64,000 bases of DNA from Tilletia caries (taxonomy: Eukaryota > Basidiomycota > Exobasidiomycetes > Tilletiales > Tilletiaceae), in contig JALUTQ010000032.1 of assembly GCA_032718865.1 (NCBI GenBank), positions 744,001 through 808,000 of the forward strand, written 5' to 3'. The position numbers were made by a program, and so were the translations under genes. This document shows, piece after piece, positions 58,377 to 64,000 of this stretch. The notes below the pieces were generated by a model, which was not told the origin of the DNA, did no database searches, and saw nothing but the letters and a program-made list of their open reading frames with translations. Numbering within the stretch: the stretch's first letter is position 1; every line of letters starts with the position of its first letter.

Positions 58377-61011
58377 ATGCCCAAGATGGCTTCTCTTGTG
58401 AACGTGAAGGTCAAGCACAACGGCAAGGTGGTGAGTCTCGGCGCGCGTGGTCTGTTTTGCGCAGCGGCGCTGGAATAATGTGCGCTGACCTGTCCTTTGT
58501 CAATGATTCAGCACGAGCTCGCGCTCGACCCTGCCCAGCCCGCCACAGTCTTCAAGCAGTCCCTGTACGAGAAGACAGGTGTTCCACCAGAGCGCCAAAA
58601 GATGGTCGTCAAAGGCGGTATGCTCAAGGTGCGTTCCAGGCTGACTCTGTGCGGGGGTTGTCGTAATGTGAGGAAACTGACGCTCTTTGCTTTGGAACGC
58701 GCTCAGGATGACACCGATATGTCCAAGCTAGGCGCAAAGAATGTGAGATCCTCCAAGAGCTAGGAGTGAATGCTGCTTTTCCAGCGTGCTGACGATATCA
58801 TGACCCTCATGCGCAGGGACAAACGTTCATGCTGATAGGTACTGCGGGAGAGCTGCCCAAGGGCCCCACCGGGCCCATTACCTTCCTCGAGGACATGACA
58901 GACACGCAACTGGCCCTGGCTGTGAGTTGTACTTCTGATTTCGTCTCATTTCACCCCCTGCGACGAATGCTTATGGTTTCCCGCATTTTTCTTCGCAGAT
59001 GAGGGAAAAGGTCGGACTCACGAATCTCGGCAACACATGCTACCTCAACTCCACTTTGCAAGTGCTGCGCTGCATCCCAGAGCTACAGGTGGCACTGAAC
59101 AAGTAAGGGCTCTCTATACACTGCATACACTGCGATTCCCAAATACTCAACCCTTCCACCCATTCTATAGCTTCTCGGGTAATATGGGATCAGCCGACCG
59201 TGACGCAAATCTGACTGCTTCTTTGCGGGATCTGTTCAAAAACCTCGGACAGACCACGGACGCGTTCCCTCCGCTTGCATTCTTGACGGTACGCGCTTCT
59301 CGGTAAGTATTGATGCTACCTTTGAACTCTGACACTAAATGCTATCCCCCTCTTGTTCCTTGCTATAGATTCTTCGTCAAGTGGCCCCTCAGTTTGCCGA
59401 ACAGAGCCGGAGCGGCGGCGGCTATGCCCAGCAGGACGCGGAAGAGGTTTATGTCTGCATCTTGAATTCGTTGCAGTCATCCCTCAAGGGTCTCCCTTCG
59501 CCCGGATCAGATGCGGAGCGGGAGCAGCTGAGAATCTCCAGCAAATTCGTACAGCAATTCATGACCGGTCATATGGTCATAAAGTGAGTAGAATTTCATC
59601 ACAGTCACGCGAGCATTTCGTGCAATTTCTAATGCAATCATTTAATCCCTAGGCGCTTCTCTCCGGAGGCACCCGACGAGGCTCCTTCCTACGCCAAAGA
59701 CCCTTTCACCATCCTGCAATGCAACATCTCCGGCACCACCAATGAGATGACAAGTGGGATTCTTGATGTGAGCTGCGCCATTGGAACTGTGGAATTTTTT
59801 GAAGAAAGTGCATGCTGATCACCATTCATCCCCATCCCTACAGTCGCTGACCCAAAGCATTGAGAAAGAATCATCTTCGCTGGGCCGATCGGCGGTGTAC
59901 AATGAGGAAAGCCGAATCGACCGACTTCCTTCCTATTTGACAACGCACTTTGTCCGATTCTTCTGGCGACGTGACATCAACAAGTGAGTCCATACCTCCA
60001 GCTGGTCATGCTTCGGCGAGCGCTTTGCTGAACTTGGTGGCGATTCTATCAGGAAAACGAAGATCATGCGCAAGGTCAAGTTTCCCCTTGAGCTTGATAC
60101 GACGCCTTTCTTGAGTGAAGGCTTGCAGGCCAAAGTTCAGGCAACGACTTCAAAGATTCGTGCGTTCGAGAAGGAGCGTGACGAGCGCGCCAAGATCCGA
60201 CGCAAGGCGAAGAAGAGGGCAGACGACGCCAGCAAGGCAGACGCGAGTCAGAGCACCGACCCTACCAAAGCTGTGACGGCATCGAGTGGCGCCGCGGATG
60301 CTCCCCAGGCAGGAAGCAGTGCTACAGACACGACCGACGATGCGATGAAGGTGGACGACGCCGGCCCTCAACTGGGTGCAGCGCTGACCGACGAAGAAGA
60401 GCTGGCCCTGCGGAAGAAGGAGGTCGAGGAAGTCCAAGCGACGGTCGACCCGGAGCTGGTGGCCGACGTGGGCTCGAACACGAGTGCGCTGTACGAGCTT
60501 GTGGGCATTGTGACGCACAAGGGACCGGCGGCTGATGCAGGTCACTACATGAGCTGGATCCGCAAAGACGATGAGGTGAAGAACGAGGCGGGAGCTGTGG
60601 TGAAGCCTGATCTGGACAAGCCGATCACGCACGAGTGGCTCAAGGTGAGAATGGTGTTGTGCTGTGAGGTGGCGACATCACCTTTTTCCAGAGCTTTAGA
60701 TTCTGACGCGCTTGTTCCCCTTTCCGCTCGCACCCAGTTTGACGACGACAGGGTGACCGTTGTTCCGCAGGAGAAGATCTCATCGCTCGACGGAGGTGGA
60801 GAAGGTACGTCTTCTGTGTACTTCTCCAAGTTTGTTTTCGGTTTGACTGAAGGAATTTCTCTGGGTCTGCTCGACTTGTGTTCTCTTTGACAGACTCCGT
60901 TGCATATATTTGTGAGTCGCTCTCGACTTCACACTGCCAGAACTTGCACGGGTCGCTGATCTGTTCTTCTCCTTTTGTACAGTGCTTTATCGAGCCAAGC
61001 GGTTGTTGTGA
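58377..61011 (+). CDS. UBP6: Ubp6/USP14 proteasome-associated deubiquitinase
   Basis: Thirteen exons (58377-58430, 58512-58628, 58707-58742, 58817-58921, 58999-59102, 59171-59288, 59369-59583, 59653-59767, 59844-59983, 60053-60644, 60738-60804, 60894-60911, 60983-61011) encode 569 residues. An N-terminal ubiquitin-like domain (residues about 6-80: VNVKVKHNGKVHELAL...GVPPERQKMVVKGGML) docks on the proteasome. The USP domain has the Cys box GLTNLGNTCYLNS with Cys118, QQDAEE, FTILQCNISG and the His box DAGHYMSWIRK; it ends with LLYRAKRLL. A charged, low-complexity insert (residues about 385-450) before the His box is longer than usual. The role is to trim ubiquitin chains from proteasome-bound substrates. 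The exon chain keeps frame throughout and no catalytic residue is missing. Confidence 0.95.
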
Positions 61012-61313
61012 GAGGCAACCCCGGCGAAGACAGTGTCCGTTTTTGTGTACCAAGCTCGCTCGCCGATGTGGACATACTTACCAGCGTCGCAATCGTACTC
61101 CATCCGATGCAATGAAAGTCAGAGTACATGATTCGAGGGGAACAGCGAGAGCGCTGATGCGCTGATGAGCAGGTGAGCAGCCAGGGAGTTCAGAGCGGGT
61201 GGAACGGCCCGGAACGCCGGGAGGAATCGGAGACCGAGCGTCATTGGCGGGGCGATGCGTCGGACGTCAGCGACAGCGACAACGATAGCGACGAACCGAA
61301 GTAGCTCTCGCGG
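61012..61313. other. Short intergenic gap; no gene seen
   Basis: 302 bases between the UBP6 stop and the RING-CH start on the same strand. Nothing recognisable was found. Confidence 0.5.
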
Positions 61314-63364
61314 ATGACGGACAGAAACGAGCTCGTGCGCGACTTGCTGCCGTCGCCAACAGCGGAGGCGCCTCGGCCGTCCCCGCCGCCGCCGCCGCCT
61401 AGCGCGCTGTCAAGACGTCGGCGGCCCATCACCACCGACGATCTCCAACACCGCAGTTGCTGGATCTGTGCCGACAGCGAAGACGACGACGACGACAGCA
61501 ACAACGCTGGCAACGAGAGTGAGCGAGCACGGAATGGCGGTGGTGGTGCGCAATCAGCGAACAACAACAGTAACAACAGCAGCGGCAGCGGCAGACGGAA
61601 GTCCTCGCGCAAGTTTGTCCATCCGTGCAAGTGTACCCTCGTCGCCCACCAGTCATGCCTGCTTAGCTGGATCGCACAGAGCAGACAGAACCGACCGGGC
61701 GAGCCTGTGAAATGTCCGCAATGCCAAGCCGTCTACATCATCCTCGAGAACCGGCCCTGGCTGCTCAACATGCTCGACTGGGCCGATCGACAGGTCAGCC
61801 AGGCCGTCAAAGTCAACGTCTGGGTCCTGCTCACCACCACGACTCTCTTCGGCGCGGCGGCGTATGGATGTCTTGCACTTCGGCTCGCGCTCGGTAAAGA
61901 GGCGGCTTCGCGCACGTTGCGCTCCCCGTGGCCGCTGCGATACTACATCCAGGTGCCGCTCATCCCCTTTGCGCTCATCGCCAGCAAGCTGCACTTCTTG
62001 CGCCTCTTTGACCCGCTCACGCCCTGGTTGATCGCCTTCTTGCCCTCGTTTGCGCATCTGCGTATTCCCTTCTTCCATATGCACGGAATGGCGGGCCATA
62101 GGAGATTGACGGGAAGGAGGACGTTCCCAACCTCGGCGTTGCAACGGCCCGCTCGAGTCTGGCCACCGAACCCAGGCCCCACAGTAAGTATTCTGGCTTG
62201 GACGCTCGTTACAATCACTTTCGCACCTTTCAAACTGGCATGTTCACCATAATACCCTATGTCTTTCCCCCGCGCAACCAGGCCATGATGATTCCCTTTG
62301 TCCGCTTCGCCTACCTCTTCTTGCGCCTCAAACTCTCAAAACACGTCCTGCGTCCCTGGCTCGACCCTCGACGCGCCAACCGGGACCGCCGACGGGATGA
62401 ACGGGCACAGGCACAAGGAGGGCAGCAAGGCGCAGCGCAGAGGCGACAGGGACCCACCCGCACCCAACGCGTCGTCGTCCTCGGCGCTGAGGGTGTCGAA
62501 GCCCGATTGCTCGATGCCGATCCGCCGCCAGGCACCGCTGCCGTTGTCGAGGAAGAACGCCAGGCGACTGCGGAGGACGCGCATCTCTTCAACAGCGGCA
62601 ACGACAGCGATGATGATGATGACCATAGCAGGGAAGATGATGAGCTCACGGGGAACGGCGATTTGGATGCATTTATGTCAAATGGCTCGCGCGACGGGGC
62701 TACCGTTCGTCAGCAGACGGTGTACATTACCCGACAGTCTGTCGGCCGACTCGTGCTGAGTGCACTCACCTTGCCCATCGTCGCATCGGGAATGGGCAGC
62801 TTACTCGCGTCGGTCACGCGTCTGACGAGCAAGGGCAGCTGGGCCCGTCGCTTCTTGGGCTTGGACTTTGACGAGATCGACAGCGGTCGGAACTGGTGGC
62901 GAAGTCCCTTGGGGGCCATGCAAGATTTCTTCTCGTCATCGTCGTCCTCCACGTCTTCGGACGGCGGCTCGCCTCTGTCCCATATCTTCTACCCGTCCTC
63001 GGGCAGCGGTAATGCGGGAGGATCCAACAATGGGAACTCCTCCCTCATGTCAACACACCCGTCCACGACGTACAGTCGAGCGGTGGAAGGTCCCTCGCAT
63101 TCCGGCATGTCATACGAGTCCAGCGCGCCAGCTTGGTTGACGAACATCGCCTTCGGGAACGGCGCGCCTACCATCTACGACGATCTCGTGGACGCGCCTT
63201 GGTTCCGGAATGCGATCGGAGGGCTGCTGTTCATCGCGCTGCAGGACGCGGTTCGGATCACGCATCGCTATATGAAGCTGAGACAGCGCGGTCGCGTCTC
63301 CGTGCGGGATCTACCGTTCGAAGAGCATCTGGCCGGCAACCTCGATCTGCGGCCGGGCAGATGA
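61314..63364 (+). CDS. Membrane RING-CH (MARCH-type) E3 ubiquitin ligase
   Basis: Two exons (61314-62183, 62282-63364) encode 650 residues. A C4HC3 RING-CH (RINGv) domain lies at about 46-145: CWICAD, an acidic/Asn-Ser insert of about 45 residues, HPCKCTLVAHQSCLLSW, then VKCPQCQAVY. Hydrophobic segments follow: VWVLLTTTTLFGAAAYGCLA, YYIQVPLIPFALI, LVLSALTLPIVASGMG and GGLLFIALQDAVRI, so it is probably a multi-pass protein. RING-CH plus several membrane spans is the layout of MARCH5 and related ligases of mitochondrial or endoplasmic reticulum membranes; the compartment here is unknown. The long insert between the first two Cys pairs is unusual for the family. The cytoplasmic middle (residues about 310-440) is charged and disordered. 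Confidence 0.88.
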
Positions 63365-64000
63365 GTTTGTCTTGTGCTCTGGCACGTTGAGCAGCGCCTG
63401 CTCACTCTCGAATCGATGCAGTCGATCTCTTTACATTATCCTCCTTCTTGACTTGCTGCGGACTGCCTCTTCCTTTGTACACCTTCCATGCTCGTTCCGC
63501 GCGGGCTTCATACCATGTGCTTCATCGCAGGTCGGCGAGTCAGGTGTCCGCCAGAGGAGGTCAGGCAATAATGCAATAATGCTTTGGCAGTACCACATAT
63601 ATACATAGTTGGCACTGACTTCAGTTCCTGCTCCCCGCAGTTCGGAACGCGGAAGATGGATGTATACATGTGTATACGCCAATCCACAGAGCACGCGGAA
63701 CCGCGGCAGAAGAGTGTCGAGTTGCAGGAGAGGGAGAGCTGTGGCAGGCCGACAGGGCTCAAGCGCTCGTATATAACGGTGGGAGAGTTCAACTCTGGAG
63801 TGAAGGTGTGCCGAGGCGTCCAGCATGATATGCATCCCTGCGGTGTGCACCTCACCCACTCCCGAGTTCCATCGTTTCTTCCCACACTGGTTATTATTGT
63901 TGTCCCGTCGTCCATCGTCCATCGGTCCTGTGGCTCTGTGCTCTGGGTCCTGCCTTGACGTGTTCCTGCTTCCTGGGCTGACCGCTTGGCGCTCGCCCAC
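63365..64000. other. 3' flank and window end; no gene supported
   Basis: Open frames on both strands are compositionally plain and lack domains or a supported start. It may hold the leader of a gene beyond the right edge. Confidence 0.5.

Noticed and set aside
63431..64000. 189-codon minus-strand frame at the right edge
   Set aside because: Its composition is plain with no domain or splice support; I treat it as chance.

Overview
The window looks like fungal nuclear DNA, almost certainly from a basidiomycete. Genes carry many short introns (about 50-90 bases) with GTRNGN...YAG borders and sit close together on both strands. The conserved genes are eukaryotic (NOC2, DIM1, DEF1, UBP6, a beta-adaptin). 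Two transposase genes are of the Tnp2 (CACTA/EnSpm-like) type common in basidiomycetes. A lipase resembles Candida antarctica lipase B, which is best known from Ustilaginomycotina, so a smut-type fungus is my best guess; this is inference and not tested.

Layout. (1) 1-22 kb is a transposon-rich island. It starts with an unrecognised spliced gene running off the left edge, then a truncated F-box gene fragment abutting an apparently intact Tnp2 transposase (4036-7135). A complete short-chain dehydrogenase/reductase gene follows (to 9800). Next comes a second CACTA-like element (about 10.64-18.80 kb) with subterminal repeat arrays at both ends, a decayed coiled-coil accessory ORF and a Tnp2 gene broken by a small hAT-type element. 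A sister copy of that small element sits in an intron of the first gene; both copies have perfect 8-bp target-site duplications. The island ends with the CalB-like lipase gene (18912-20228) and two further non-autonomous elements inserted side by side (20391-21118 and 21133-21882). The second of these carries 22-bp tandem units in inverted arrangement at its two ends.

(2) 22-42 kb is ordinary gene-dense chromosome. It holds a Ufo1-like F-box/WD40/UIM protein, a 1332-residue disordered orphan, NOC2 (60S ribosome biogenesis), DIM1 (18S rRNA dimethylase, divergent from NOC2) and DEF1 (CUE plus Q-rich RNA polymerase II degradation factor).

(3) 42-54 kb is a diverged tandem duplication running from the DEF1 3' region into a C2H2 zinc-finger gene. 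The first copy ends in a truncated zinc-finger paralogue (43474-44217) fused to DEF1 3'-like sequence. The second ends in the full gene (51899-53830) and has been expanded by about 4.7 kb of insertions, including two recognisable MITEs.

(4) 54-64 kb is again conserved: an earless AP-1/2 beta-adaptin, UBP6/USP14 and a membrane RING-CH (MARCH-type) ubiquitin ligase. Ubiquitin functions recur (Ufo1-like, DEF1, UBP6, RING-CH, and the F-box fragment in the transposon island), but nothing suggests a functional cluster.
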